This document shows positions 8,338 through 17,475 of a DNA stretch of 64,000 bases, piece after piece. A program made the translations under genes and the position numbers. The notes under the pieces were generated by a model. The model made no database searches, had not been told where the DNA came from, and saw only the letters and a list, made by a program, of their open reading frames with translations. Every line of letters starts with the position of its first letter. Positions within the stretch are counted from its first letter, which is position 1. The stretch is taken from the NCBI GenBank assembly GCA_947381435.1, contig CANCVE010000004.1, forward strand, positions 1 to 64,000, read 5' to 3'. Source of the DNA: Chitinophagaceae bacterium. GTDB taxonomy: Bacteria; Bacteroidota; Bacteroidia; Chitinophagales; Chitinophagaceae.

Positions 8338-9186
8338 ATGAAATTACTACAATATAACACAAGCAGAACATACTTAGGTCTTAAGGAATACGGTAGACAC
8401 ATACAAAAAATGGTGGACTATCTATTGACTATCGAAGACAGAGATAAGAGAAATCAGCAGGCTAAGTCTGTGATTGAATTAATGGGTTTCTTAAATCCGC
8501 ACCTTAAGAATGTTGAAGACTTTAGGCACATGCTTTGGGATCATTTATTTGCTATGAGTGATTTTACTTTGGATGTTGACAGTCCTTATCCAATTCCGCA
8601 AAAGGAAACGTATAAGCAAAAGACAGATCCAATGAAATATCCAAGACGCTATCCTAAGTATGCACACCTTGGTAAGAACTTAGAATTGATAATGGATAAG
8701 GCCTTGGAAGAGCCAGACCAAGAACGCAAATTGGAATTTGCTAATTCTATTGCTTACTACATGAAGCTAACCTACAGTAATTGGCATAATGAACTTGTTC
8801 ATGATGATACAATCCGTAATGAGTTGAATCAACTAACAAAAGGAAAACTAGAATTCAGTAGTACTCCAAACATTAGACATAATAGGCAAGTCGCTTTTGA
8901 AAGGGATGACTTTAATAGAAGTTCTAGTGCGAATGTAAGCATTGCTGGAACTACACCGACTAGAAAAAGTTTTGGTAATGGAGGACGCAGTAATGATTCT
9001 AAAAATGCAGGAAGTGGGAGAAGTAATAGTGGACGTTCTGACGGTAGAAGTTCAAATTCCAGGGATGGAAATGGAGGAAAAGGTGGAAGTTCTTCCAATA
9101 ATAGAGGAGGAAGTGGTTCTTCATCTAATAATAGAAACGGTAATGGGGGTGGAGCACCAAGCCGTAATTTCAAGAAAAGATTTTAG
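8338..9186 (+). CDS. DUF4290 protein with Gly/Ser/Asn/Arg-rich tail
   Basis: Residues 1 to about 180 match the Bacteroidota-specific DUF4290 pattern (LKEYGRHIQKMVDYLLTIED, then LMGFLNPHLKNVEDFRHMLWDHLF, and a YPRRYPKYAHLGKN segment). The function of the family is unknown. From about residue 205 the 282-residue protein becomes low complexity, rich in G, S, N and R, and ends NFKKRF. This resembles RGG-like RNA-binding tails and suggests nucleic-acid contact, which is inference only. There is no signal peptide, so it should be cytoplasmic. It is monocistronic between two terminators. Confidence 0.85.
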   Translation: MKLLQYNTSRTYLGLKEYGRHIQKMVDYLLTIEDRDKRNQQAKSVIELMGFLNPHLKNVEDFRHMLWDHLFAMSDFTLDVDSPYPIPQKETYKQKTDPMKYPRRYPKYAHLGKNLELIMDKALEEPDQERKLEFANSIAYYMKLTYSNWHNELVHDDTIRNELNQLTKGKLEFSSTPNIRHNRQVAFERDDFNRSSSANVSIAGTTPTRKSFGNGGRSNDSKNAGSGRSNSGRSDGRSSNSRDGNGGKGGSSSNNRGGSGSSSNNRNGNGGGAPSRNFKKRF

Positions 9187-9222
9187 AAATCTGGATTTGT
9201 ATCCATTTAGTTATAATTAATT

Positions 9223-9257
9223 AAAAAGGGTTGTTTCATTTGAAACAACCCTTTTTA
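9223..9257 (+). terminator. Strong terminator, likely bidirectional
   Basis: AAAAGGGTTGTTTC and GAAACAACCCTTTT pair perfectly around a four-base loop, with A-run before and T-run after. It sits between converging transcripts (DUF4290 on plus, DUF1573 pair on minus) and can serve both. Confidence 0.9.
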
Positions 9258-9295
9258 TATTTAATGAGCTATATAAATCATTTACTATAACCAAA

Positions 9296-9664
9296 TTATT
9301 TCATTACCTCACCATCTATTTCTAGTACAACTGGCTCAGCGTGATTTGCAAATTTCACTGTTACTTCCTTTTTAAAGACGCCTAATGCTTCTGCATTGTA
9401 GGTAACCTTAATCTTTGCATCCTTTCCTTTGCCAATTGGCTCCTTTGGGTATTCAGGAGTTGTGCAGCCACAACCAGCCATTGCGTTTTCAACGATTAAA
9501 GGTTTGCTTCCTTCGTTTTTAAATACAAATAAGAAAGTAACAGGCTTATGTTGTTTAATTTTACCAAAACTATGCTTTAAATCTGTAAACTTAATGTTTG
9601 CTTGTGCAGACAGTTTAAGGCTGATAAATAAACTGAAAACAATTAATATTTTATACATATTCAT
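9296..9664 (-). CDS. DUF1573 protein (small, second of a pair)
   Basis: The 122-residue protein has a signal peptide (to about residue 21, LSAQA) and one DUF1573 immunoglobulin-like domain with the diagnostic motif AGCGCTTPEYPKEPI. It begins three bases after the stop of the upstream DUF1573 gene, so the two are co-transcribed. DUF1573 proteins are secreted beta-sandwiches common in Bacteroidota with no settled function. The two neighbouring cysteines in the motif are conserved in both copies. Confidence 0.9.
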   Translation of the reverse strand: MNMYKILIVFSLFISLKLSAQANIKFTDLKHSFGKIKQHKPVTFLFVFKNEGSKPLIVENAMAGCGCTTPEYPKEPIGKGKDAKIKVTYNAEALGVFKKEVTVKFANHAEPVVLEIDGEVMK

Positions 9665-9667
9665 TTA

Positions 9668-10153
9668 TTAGTTTGATGGATTCTTAAGTTTTTGTGTTGC
9701 ATCATTTGCTGGTGCTGGTTCTTCAGCTGGTTTAAATGTTTCTCCATGGAAACTTACTTGCTTTTGAAGTCCACTGTTAAAGAAGAAAGTTACAAATTTT
9801 GTAAAAGCACCATTGGTTCCGCCATTAAATCCTAGAGTTACTACTTTCGATTTGCCTGGAGCAATCTTTTCTCCTCTTGTGTAACCTTTTGGCGTAGTAC
9901 AACCACATCCTGCTTGCACGTTTTCTAGTGTAACTGAATCGGTGCTTATGTTCTTAACGGTAACTTGGTATTCTGTTGGCTTGCCAAAAACAATTCTACC
10001 AAAGTTATAATCTGCATTGGTAAACTGTAGAATACTGTTAATGTCTTTTTTTGCATCAATAACTCCCGGAGTCGTGCTTGTCTGAATTTGTGCTTTTGTA
10101 ACTGATGCCATTGCCAAAACAGCACATACGATAAGTGTAATCTTTTTCATCAT
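9668..10153 (-). CDS. DUF1573 protein (first of a pair)
   Basis: The 161-residue protein has a signal peptide (ending VTKAQ), a short linker and a DUF1573 domain with AGCGCTTPKGYTRGE. An acidic, Pro/Ala-rich tail ends the protein. It is the first gene of a two-gene minus-strand unit and is divergent from the E1 dehydrogenase gene. The pair probably arose by tandem duplication. Confidence 0.9.
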   Translation of the reverse strand: MMKKITLIVCAVLAMASVTKAQIQTSTTPGVIDAKKDINSILQFTNADYNFGRIVFGKPTEYQVTVKNISTDSVTLENVQAGCGCTTPKGYTRGEKIAPGKSKVVTLGFNGGTNGAFTKFVTFFFNSGLQKQVSFHGETFKPAEEPAPANDATQKLKNPSN

Positions 10154-10330
10154 TCTTAATTTAAGGTGTAAAAATATCTTTTTAATTTGTCTTTTTACTA
10201 AATATCAAGCCAAAATTTTTTAACCTCACGACTTTAATATTTTTTTATATTCGTAGCCTTAGAAAATTCATCTTTGCACCATAAAAAACTCTAAGGTTTT
10301 TGAAGTGTCACTATTAATTACATTTGTGCA

Positions 10331-12721
10331 ATGGAACAATCTTTAAACTTGTCTTACAAAGACGATATGCTTTCCTACGATGGCTTCAGAAATGAGGTAT
10401 TACACGATTATAGGATGGCTATTTTTAGCCGCGAAGTAAGCCTTTTGGGAAGAAGGGAAGTGTTGACGGGGAAGGCCAAGTTTGGTATTTTTGGTGATGG
10501 AAAGGAGCTGGCACAGATTGCTATGGCTAAGTATTTTAAGCCCGGCGATTTTAGAGCTGGCTATTACCGTGACCAAACATTTATGTTTGCATCGGGGTTG
10601 GCAAGTGCAGAACAATTCTATGCACAATTGTACGCTGACGCCGATATTAAAAATGAACCATGTAGTGCTGGTAGACAAATGGTTTCTCACTTTGCATCTC
10701 GCTTTGTAGACGATAATGGTAATTGGCTTGACCTTGCAAACAGAAAGAATGTTACCTCTGATATGGCACCAACTGCATCTCAGATGCCTCGTGCATTAGG
10801 ATTAGCGTTTGCTTCTAAATGCTTTAGAAATTCCCCACATTTAAGACGTTACGAAAGTTTAAGCCATAATGGCAATGAGGTTTGCTTCTGCACCATTGGC
10901 GATGCAAGTACTAGTGAAGGGCATTTCTTGGAAGCTATAAATGCTGCAGGAGTATTGCAAGTACCTCTGGCTATTTTTGTTTGGGATGATGGATATGGCA
11001 TCTCTGTTCCTAAGTCGCAGCAAACTACCAAGGGTTCTATATCAGCAGCATTAAAGGGCTATCAAAAGATTGATGGAACTAATGGTATAAATATTTATAA
11101 AGTAAAAGCATGGGATTATCCTGGAATGTGTGAGGTGTTTGAAGAAGGGATTCAGAAAGCAAGAGAAACACATACACCAGTTTTGTTTCATGTGGAAGAA
11201 GTTACTCAACCACAGGGTCATAGTACAAGTGGAAGCCATGAACGTTATAAAAAGCCTGAAAGATTGCAATGGGAGAGGGATTGGGATTGCATTAAAAAAA
11301 TGCGTGAATGGATAATAGAAAATGCAATAGGTAGTGAAGAAGAATTGCAAGTGTTTGAAATTGAGGCAAAGAACAAAGCACGTGATGCTAGAGATAAGGC
11401 TTGGGAAAACTATTTGCTTCCTCTAAAGTTGCAAGTCGAAAAAGCTATACAACTAGTTAATGAGTTAGTTGTAAAGGATACGGATACTCAAGTGCAACTA
11501 CACAAACTTTGTACTAGTTTGCAGCAGAATCCTGAGCATTTTCGTCGTCATATAATGCGCACTTTAGCTTTGGCCATAGATGCAGCACCAAATGCTTCAA
11601 ACATTGATACGGTTAAGAATTACTATGAGTTCTTAATGGAACAAAATAGAAAGCTGTACAACACATTCTTATATAATGAAGGACCTAAGAGTATTTTTAA
11701 AGTTGAAGAAGTAAGGCCGCTAGTTCCATTTGATGCACAACAGTTTAATGGATACGAAATATTGAATAAATACTTTGATACCTTATTTTCAAATAACCCT
11801 TTTGTGTTTGCTTTTGGTGAAGATGTAGGGATGATTGGAGATGTAAATCAAGGGTTTGCTGGCTTACAATTAAAGCATGGAGAAAATAGAATATTCGATA
11901 CAGGTATTCGAGAATTAACTATTATTGGTCAAGCAATTGGTATGGCTTTGCGTGGGTTGAGGCCAATTGCCGAGATTCAATATTTAGATTACCTTGTTTA
12001 TGGGCTTCAACCTTTAACGGATGATGTATCTACACTTCATTTCAGGACTTATGGTCAACAAAGCTGTCCTGTAATTATTCGCACAAGAGGACATCGTTTG
12101 GAAGGTATCTGGCATAGCGGTAGTCCGATGGGAATGATTATTAATTCATTGAGGGGTATGCACATTTGTGTTCCAAGAAACATGGTTCAGGCGGTAGGAA
12201 TGTACAATACCTTGCTAAAGGGGAACGATCCTGCGGTGGTTGTTGAATGCCTAAACGGTTATAGGTTAAAAGAAAAAATGCCAGCCAACTTATTAGAACT
12301 TACTGTTCCATTGGGTGTGCCAGAAGTGCTAAAAGAGGGTACCGATATTACTATTGTCTCTTATGGATCTACACTGCGTATTATTTATGATGCAGTAGAA
12401 AGATTAGAAAAAGAAGGTATCAGTTGCGAAATAATTGATGTACAAACATTACTTCCTTTCGATATCAATCACCTAATATTAGCTTCATTAAAGAAAACCA
12501 ATCGTATTATTTTCATTGATGAAGATGTACCGGGTGGAGCAGCAGCTTATATGTTTAATAAAGTAATGGAAGAACAAGGAGGTTATAAGTGGATTGATGT
12601 AGCGCCAAGAACCCTTACAGGTAAGGCACACCGACCAGGTTACGGCAGTGATGGCGATTACTTTAGCAAACCAAATGCAGAAGAAATATCTAGCACCATC
12701 AGGATTATGATTAATGAATAG
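10331..12721 (+). CDS. Fused alpha/beta E1 component of a 2-oxoacid (branched-chain type) dehydrogenase
   Basis: The first half of this 796-residue protein is the thiamin-diphosphate-binding alpha subunit. Its cofactor motif starts near residue 190 (IGDASTSEGHFLEAINAAG, then FVWDDGYGISVP). The second half, from about 475, is the beta subunit (FAFGEDVGMIGDVNQGFAGL, then IIRTRGHRLEGIWHSGSPMG and a C-terminal transketolase domain). E1 decarboxylates 2-oxoacids and passes the acyl group to lipoyl-E2. Single-chain E1 fusions are frequent in Bacteroidota. E2 and E3 are not in this window. Branched-chain rather than pyruvate substrate is inferred from family resemblance. Confidence 0.88.
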   Translation: MEQSLNLSYKDDMLSYDGFRNEVLHDYRMAIFSREVSLLGRREVLTGKAKFGIFGDGKELAQIAMAKYFKPGDFRAGYYRDQTFMFASGLASAEQFYAQLYADADIKNEPCSAGRQMVSHFASRFVDDNGNWLDLANRKNVTSDMAPTASQMPRALGLAFASKCFRNSPHLRRYESLSHNGNEVCFCTIGDASTSEGHFLEAINAAGVLQVPLAIFVWDDGYGISVPKSQQTTKGSISAALKGYQKIDGTNGINIYKVKAWDYPGMCEVFEEGIQKARETHTPVLFHVEEVTQPQGHSTSGSHERYKKPERLQWERDWDCIKKMREWIIENAIGSEEELQVFEIEAKNKARDARDKAWENYLLPLKLQVEKAIQLVNELVVKDTDTQVQLHKLCTSLQQNPEHFRRHIMRTLALAIDAAPNASNIDTVKNYYEFLMEQNRKLYNTFLYNEGPKSIFKVEEVRPLVPFDAQQFNGYEILNKYFDTLFSNNPFVFAFGEDVGMIGDVNQGFAGLQLKHGENRIFDTGIRELTIIGQAIGMALRGLRPIAEIQYLDYLVYGLQPLTDDVSTLHFRTYGQQSCPVIIRTRGHRLEGIWHSGSPMGMIINSLRGMHICVPRNMVQAVGMYNTLLKGNDPAVVVECLNGYRLKEKMPANLLELTVPLGVPEVLKEGTDITIVSYGSTLRIIYDAVERLEKEGISCEIIDVQTLLPFDINHLILASLKKTNRIIFIDEDVPGGAAAYMFNKVMEEQGGYKWIDVAPRTLTGKAHRPGYGSDGDYFSKPNAEEISSTIRIMINE

Positions 12722-12774
12722 AGCGTTTTAGTTATTTTAGTGGTTAGTTATTAGTTACGTGTTGTTACAAATAA

Positions 12775-12816
12775 AAACAAAAGAGGCTGTCCGATAAAGA
12801 CAGCCTCTTTTGTTTA
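12775..12816. terminator. Bidirectional terminator between converging genes
   Basis: AAAGAGGCTGTC and GACAGCCTCTTT form a long perfect stem with A- and T-runs outside. It lies between the E1 gene and the converging PhnA-like gene. Inverted heptamer-type repeats (TTAGTTAT and its complement) flank it at 12727-12763 and 12826-12851. Confidence 0.9.
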
Positions 12817-12851
12817 ATAAAATCTAATCACTAATAACTAACCACTAACAA

Positions 12852-13430
12852 CTATACTGCCTTCCGTACATACTTCGTCAATATAACAATGGTATGTCCT
12901 TCTATCTTGCCTTCTATTTGTTCGTCATTGTCGGGTACTAATCTTATTTTTCTAACCATTGTTCCTTTAGAAGCTATAAAGTTTGCACCTTTTATATTCA
13001 AGTTTTGGGTAAGTATCACGTTATCTCCCGTTGCCAAAACAACACCAAAGCTATCCTTATGAACCAATTTAGAAGCTTCCAATTCATCTTCCGCATTTGC
13101 CCACAATACCACCGCCTCATCCAAAGCCACTGATTCTATTGTTTCAGTAGCCCATTCTTCGGCACTTAGCTTACCTAACAATTTGTACGAAAGTGCTTGC
13201 ACAGATGGCACTTCACTCCAGATGCTACCTTCAAGGCAACGCCAGTAATTAGCGTCCGAATAATCTGATTCGGTTATTTTACTATAACAATCTGGGCACA
13301 AAGCAACCACATTGTCTATTGAATCATTACTCTTTGGGGGAACAGCATAAGCCTGAAGTTCTACATTTTCAGCGCTACATAGCTCGCAGGAATTGTTACA
13401 TCTGCTTTGTAATTGAGGGTTTATTGCCAT
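12852..13430 (-). CDS. PhnA-like zinc-ribbon protein
   Basis: From the ATG at 13430 the protein has 192 residues. The longer frame, up to 13499, starts with GTG and reads through repeat DNA, so I reject it. Two CxxC pairs (CNNSCELC near the start and CPDC at about 45) form a zinc ribbon. The C-terminal PhnA domain carries GDNVILTQNLNIKGANF and KGTMVRKIRLVPDNDEQIEGK. The family name comes from phosphonate operons, but PhnA itself is not required for phosphonate breakdown and its role is unclear. It stands alone. Confidence 0.87.
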   Translation of the reverse strand: MAINPQLQSRCNNSCELCSAENVELQAYAVPPKSNDSIDNVVALCPDCYSKITESDYSDANYWRCLEGSIWSEVPSVQALSYKLLGKLSAEEWATETIESVALDEAVVLWANAEDELEASKLVHKDSFGVVLATGDNVILTQNLNIKGANFIASKGTMVRKIRLVPDNDEQIEGKIEGHTIVILTKYVRKAV

Positions 13431-13481
13431 GCGGCGAATGTAGGATGATATTTTAACAATGAGTACTTTTACTGCCAAGAG

Positions 13482-13612
13482 CTTTACCACTAAGTTCACA
13501 AGAGAAAAACAAAGTACACTAAGGTTTCAAATTCGTATTTGTAACTCTACATAAATAATACCCTACAAACCTCGTGTTCTTGGTGAAAATCTTTGTGTTC
13601 CTTGTGGTAAAA
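13482..13612. repeat. Imperfect inverted repeat, ACCACAAGG family
   Basis: TTTACCACTAAGTTCACAAG at the left pairs with CTTTGTGTTCCTTGTGGTAA at the right over about 130 bp. Related foldback segments lie at 47637-47748 and 51368-51465. No open frame is present. Confidence 0.6.
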
Positions 13613-13677
13613 TCCCCCTAGTAGTACGATGTTTTACATTTATATTCGCTCCACATTAAATATTAATAGGAGGGGAA

Positions 13678-14010
13678 ATGATTAGAGCGATTAGTCTTTT
13701 GTTGTTGTCTAATATATTCATGACGTTTGCTTGGTATGGTAATCTCAAAAATACGGGGATGCCTTTGTGGAAGGCTATCATAGTGAGCTGGGGTATTGCC
13801 TTTTTCGAATATTGTTTAATGGTTCCTGCAAATAGAACTGGCTATGCCGATGGACTAAATGGCTTTCAATTGAAGATTACACAAGAAGTAATAACCCTCA
13901 TTGTATTTACCGTATTTGCCATATTCTACCTAAAAGAACCCTTCCGTTATAATTACCTTATCAGTTTTTTACTTGTTTTGGGAGCTGTTTATTTTGCTTT
14001 TAAAAAGTAA
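13678..14010 (+). CDS. DUF486 small membrane protein
   Basis: The 110-residue protein has four hydrophobic segments and the DUF486 signatures FMTFAWYGNLK and FEYCLMVPANRTGY, plus LKITQEVITLIVFTVFA. The family is a small inner-membrane protein related in topology to drug/metabolite transporters; its substrate is unknown. An AGGAGG sequence immediately before the ATG (aggaggggaaatg) is an unusually good ribosome binding site for this phylum. Confidence 0.88.
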   Translation: MIRAISLLLLSNIFMTFAWYGNLKNTGMPLWKAIIVSWGIAFFEYCLMVPANRTGYADGLNGFQLKITQEVITLIVFTVFAIFYLKEPFRYNYLISFLLVLGAVYFAFKK

Positions 14011-14122
14011 GCACTGATACTTTATTTCTTTTAAAATCCTGCTTCTTATCCCTAGTAAAGGTTACAAGCCATGATTTTTCAAGGATGTGGTTAGGAATAA
14101 ACTGTTTTCACCTGAATTAAAC

Positions 14123-14165
14123 AAAAAAGGCATCGCTATCTGTAATAGAATAACGATGCCTTTTA
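14123..14165. terminator. Terminator between converging genes
   Basis: AAAAAAGGCATCG pairs with CGATGCCTTTT. It follows the DUF486 gene and faces the minus-strand OmpA operon, so it may serve both. Confidence 0.8.
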
Positions 14166-14277
14166 ATATGTGTAGAAATTAGTTGAATTGATTAGAATCT
14201 AATGAAATTTAAACCTTTATAATGCCCTTTCAAATAATTCAAAATTTAAAATTCATCATTCAAAATAACAAAGTCAA

Positions 14278-16368
14278 TTACTTCTTAGTAGCCGCGTTTA
14301 TCTTAATCTCCACACGCCTGTTCAATGCACGTCCCTCAGGATTGTCTGAATTGTTGGCTGATACATTAGGCGCCACCGGAGTAGCTTTACCATAAGATTT
14401 CAATAACATTCTACTTGCATCAATACCCTGACTTACTATATAAGCCTTACAAGCTTCCGCCCTCGCCTCACCAAGTTTTAAGTTATACTCCTCTGTTCCC
14501 TTTGCATCCGTGTATCCATTAATATCCAATGAAATGGAAATAGTAGGATACTTTTTAAGGATAGAAACCACCTCATTCAACACAGTAACGCCTTCTTTCT
14601 TAACAACTGCTTTGTCAAAATCAAAATAAACAATCAATGGTTTCTCACTAATATTTATGGAGTCTTTTACTTGTTCTACATTCTTAGGAATCTCCACTGG
14701 TTTAGGCGTTAGGCAAAGCATAAAAGTATCTTCCACATCACTAGTTAATGGCTGCTGATGAATAGGAATAGCTGCCGTTTTTGGTAAATATCCTTCTCTA
14801 GCAATGTTTAAACTTGTAATTCCCTTAGCAGATTTTATAGCAAAATAGCCTTTATCATCGGTAGTAATTGAAATAACATCCTTTTTGCGTTTAGTTTCCT
14901 CAATAGTTGCACTAACTATTGGGCTATTTGTGCTACAATCCTTAATATATCCAACAATTGATTGTTTATATTTCTTAATCGGATATGTTTTATTCAATGC
15001 AAAAATCTCTAAGCAACAATCAGATGCTCTATCAGAACTGATGTAAGCTTTCTTCAATAAACTATCTGACGAAGTACTAAAAAAGTAAATATCATCCTTG
15101 GGAGAATTGGCGGGGTAACCAAGATTTACTGGTGCCTTCAAGGCTGTAATATCTCCTGTAGAAGCATAAATATCAAAGCCGCCCATGCCATCATAACCCT
15201 TACTGGCAAACACTAACGACTTACTAGCTACATGATAAAACGGTGCTTCTTCATCTGCTTTTGTATTAATAGATTTCAGGTTGAAAGGCTCGCCTACCAT
15301 GCCAGCGTTATCCAAAGGGGCAGCCCATATATCATAACTACCTACACCACCATCTCTGTTGGATGCATATAATAAATACTTTCCATCCTGAGAAACCGAA
15401 GGCTGAATGGCATTAAAACCTGCCTTATTTACTCTGTCATCAAGCTTAGTTGGTTCACCCCATTTGCCATCACTTTCCTTTTTACTTACATAAATAGCTA
15501 CCGACAATTTATCATCCGTAGTAGTGCTTCTACTAAAAAAAAGCTGGCTGTTATCTTGCGTAAAGGCAGCAGTAGCCTCATTAATAGACAGTTTAGAAGG
15601 AAATCTAAGCATGGTAGCCTTGCCACTAATTGAATCGTCGGCAGCAATAGTATTGGCAAACAAATGATTTACGTGCATATTGGTATGGCTATATTTATTA
15701 ACTGTATCTACAATCCTTGCCGATGTAAACACCAACGTATCCTTTATAAATACTGGCGCATAAGCACCTTCTGCTTGGTTAATATTGCCCCTAAGTTTCT
15801 TTAACGAGAACTGCTTTTGTGCTTCACTAGCCAACTGACTCTTTATATAACTGATGGTGGCAAGTTCCTTATTACCCATTTCTACACGAGATTTATCGGT
15901 CTTGTTTTCAGCAATAAAAGTCTTGAACTGTGCGGCTGCTTCATCATATTTATTATTACTGCGTAAATACACGCCATACCAATAGCGAGCAAGAGGGTAG
16001 GAGGACGGTGCAGTAGATTGCAATAAACGCGCATAGCACTTTTCGGCACGCAGATAATGGTTCTGGTTGCGATAGCTTTCTGCCAGATTATTGGCAATGT
16101 GGTCAGTAACCAATGGGCTGGTAGAAAGAATATTGTCTGCCACTGCCGCACTATCTGCCTTGGCAATTGGGTAATTCTTCTTCTGACCATAAGGTGTAAA
16201 AGCAACTACCGGCTTCCTGATACCTAAATATATTTCGTAGTTCACGATGGCATTGTAATAGTCGCCTTTATCAAAGAACTTATCAGCCGCTTTTAGGTCG
16301 AATTTGGGCTGTGCCATAACACTTATTTGAAGTAATAGACCGAGGCAAAGTATAATATTTCTTTTCAT
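14278..16368 (-). CDS. OmpA-family protein with TPR and WD40-like propeller (T9SS-associated)
   Basis: The 696-residue protein carries a signal peptide (to about 19, SVMAQ). TPR-like helices follow at about 25-170 (KFFDKGDYYNAIVNYEIYL), then a PD40/WD40-like propeller at about 195-460 (DGKYLLYASNRDGGVGSYDIW). A carboxypeptidase-regulatory-like domain lies near 475-555. The C-terminal OmpA peptidoglycan-binding domain starts near 580 (LDINGYTDAKGTEEYNLKL, ending RALNRRVEIKI). This architecture recurs next to PorP/SprF genes in gliding and T9SS loci. It is the third gene of the minus-strand operon and probably links the outer-membrane complex to peptidoglycan. Confidence 0.9.
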   Translation of the reverse strand: MKRNIILCLGLLLQISVMAQPKFDLKAADKFFDKGDYYNAIVNYEIYLGIRKPVVAFTPYGQKKNYPIAKADSAAVADNILSTSPLVTDHIANNLAESYRNQNHYLRAEKCYARLLQSTAPSSYPLARYWYGVYLRSNNKYDEAAAQFKTFIAENKTDKSRVEMGNKELATISYIKSQLASEAQKQFSLKKLRGNINQAEGAYAPVFIKDTLVFTSARIVDTVNKYSHTNMHVNHLFANTIAADDSISGKATMLRFPSKLSINEATAAFTQDNSQLFFSRSTTTDDKLSVAIYVSKKESDGKWGEPTKLDDRVNKAGFNAIQPSVSQDGKYLLYASNRDGGVGSYDIWAAPLDNAGMVGEPFNLKSINTKADEEAPFYHVASKSLVFASKGYDGMGGFDIYASTGDITALKAPVNLGYPANSPKDDIYFFSTSSDSLLKKAYISSDRASDCCLEIFALNKTYPIKKYKQSIVGYIKDCSTNSPIVSATIEETKRKKDVISITTDDKGYFAIKSAKGITSLNIAREGYLPKTAAIPIHQQPLTSDVEDTFMLCLTPKPVEIPKNVEQVKDSINISEKPLIVYFDFDKAVVKKEGVTVLNEVVSILKKYPTISISLDINGYTDAKGTEEYNLKLGEARAEACKAYIVSQGIDASRMLLKSYGKATPVAPNVSANNSDNPEGRALNRRVEIKINAATKK

Positions 16369-16476
16369 TAGAAATGAGTTTATTAAAATGGGTAAAGTAG
16401 TTTTTGATTGAATGTAGATGACAGATAAATATCAATCTCTCTTATCAAGTCAATCATTCAAATCATTTAATCATCA

Positions 16477-17472
16477 TTAAAACCGAGGACATTTAAAGTA
16501 ATCCTTATGTTTTTTATGATCCATATACATCAACGAGATTTCAGTACTGTTGGCACCGCCAGCTAGCGTGCCTAGCTTAGAAGTATTAGCATCATAACTA
16601 AAACCGAAAGTAAATCCGTCATAGCTAACGCCCAGATAGGGATAAATGGCATCATTAACCCTATAGTTTATACCCGCAGATACATCTACAATTGGGGTTG
16701 CTGCCATCTGTACATAACCCCCAATCATGGCTTCGCTTACATTCCCTTGCCACATATATAAGGCATTAGGAACAAGGTGTGCCTTTTCTGATAAGTAAAT
16801 ATTGGCACCTCCATGAACGGTATAGCGAACAGGCAGTGTAGAATTATAGGCAGTAGACAATGATGGATCTTTTGGACTAGTAATATGTGCCGCAGAGAAA
16901 CCCGCAAACATATTTACCTTTTTATCGGCATCAGCATCATAATACATAACACCCGTACTCATATCGAAAGAGGTAGCAGAAGGCTTAGCCGTACTCTCAT
17001 CCACAGGAAGGGCGGGATTGTAAGCATCATTCTGGTATTGAGAATTAACCTGAGCCGCAGAGAAGTCGAAACGGCGACCAATGATTCCTGCTTGCAAGGC
17101 GAACGTAATAACCTTATCACCATTTCTACCAAGCCTGATTCCTGAATAGGCAATGGATAATTGATCATTATTATACTTATAACCAGCTGTTCCTGCACTT
17201 TGCTGCAATAGATTCAAACCAAAACTTAGGTTCTTATCTGTCGTAATATCTGCCGATAACCCTATTGTGTTAAACCCATTATTAATATTGCCCCACTGAT
17301 TTCTATTTATTAGGGATACCCTATAGTTCCCATCAATAGAGCCCGTCAATGCAGGGTTTAGCCATAACGGATACATGTAATACTGCGAAAAGTGTGGGTC
17401 TACCTGTGCACTCGATTTTAACCCAACCATACTAAACAGGATGATTGCCAGGGTTGTTTTTATCTTAGTCAT
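16477..17472 (-). CDS. PorP/SprF family type IX secretion membrane protein
   Basis: The 331-residue protein has a signal peptide ending KSSAQ and then the family hallmark DPHFSQYYMYPLWLNPALTG. Beta-barrel strands with GLSADITTDKNLSFGLNLLQQ-type turns follow. PorP/SprF proteins are outer-membrane partners that export or anchor adhesins carrying type B C-terminal domains. Here it starts three bases after the stop of just such a protein (17476-20352), which strongly supports a matched adhesin-anchor pair. Confidence 0.93.
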   Translation of the reverse strand: MTKIKTTLAIILFSMVGLKSSAQVDPHFSQYYMYPLWLNPALTGSIDGNYRVSLINRNQWGNINNGFNTIGLSADITTDKNLSFGLNLLQQSAGTAGYKYNNDQLSIAYSGIRLGRNGDKVITFALQAGIIGRRFDFSAAQVNSQYQNDAYNPALPVDESTAKPSATSFDMSTGVMYYDADADKKVNMFAGFSAAHITSPKDPSLSTAYNSTLPVRYTVHGGANIYLSEKAHLVPNALYMWQGNVSEAMIGGYVQMAATPIVDVSAGINYRVNDAIYPYLGVSYDGFTFGFSYDANTSKLGTLAGGANSTEISLMYMDHKKHKDYFKCPRF

Positions 17473-17475
17473 TTC

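Noticed and set aside
9293-9671. Plus-strand frame opposite the small DUF1573 gene
   Set aside because: The minus-strand DUF1573 motif and signal peptide are clear; the opposite frame is a shadow.
12852-13499. Longer PhnA-like start at 13499
   Set aside because: It uses GTG and adds 23 residues encoded by repeat DNA with no family match; the ATG at 13430 gives the normal zinc-ribbon N-terminus.
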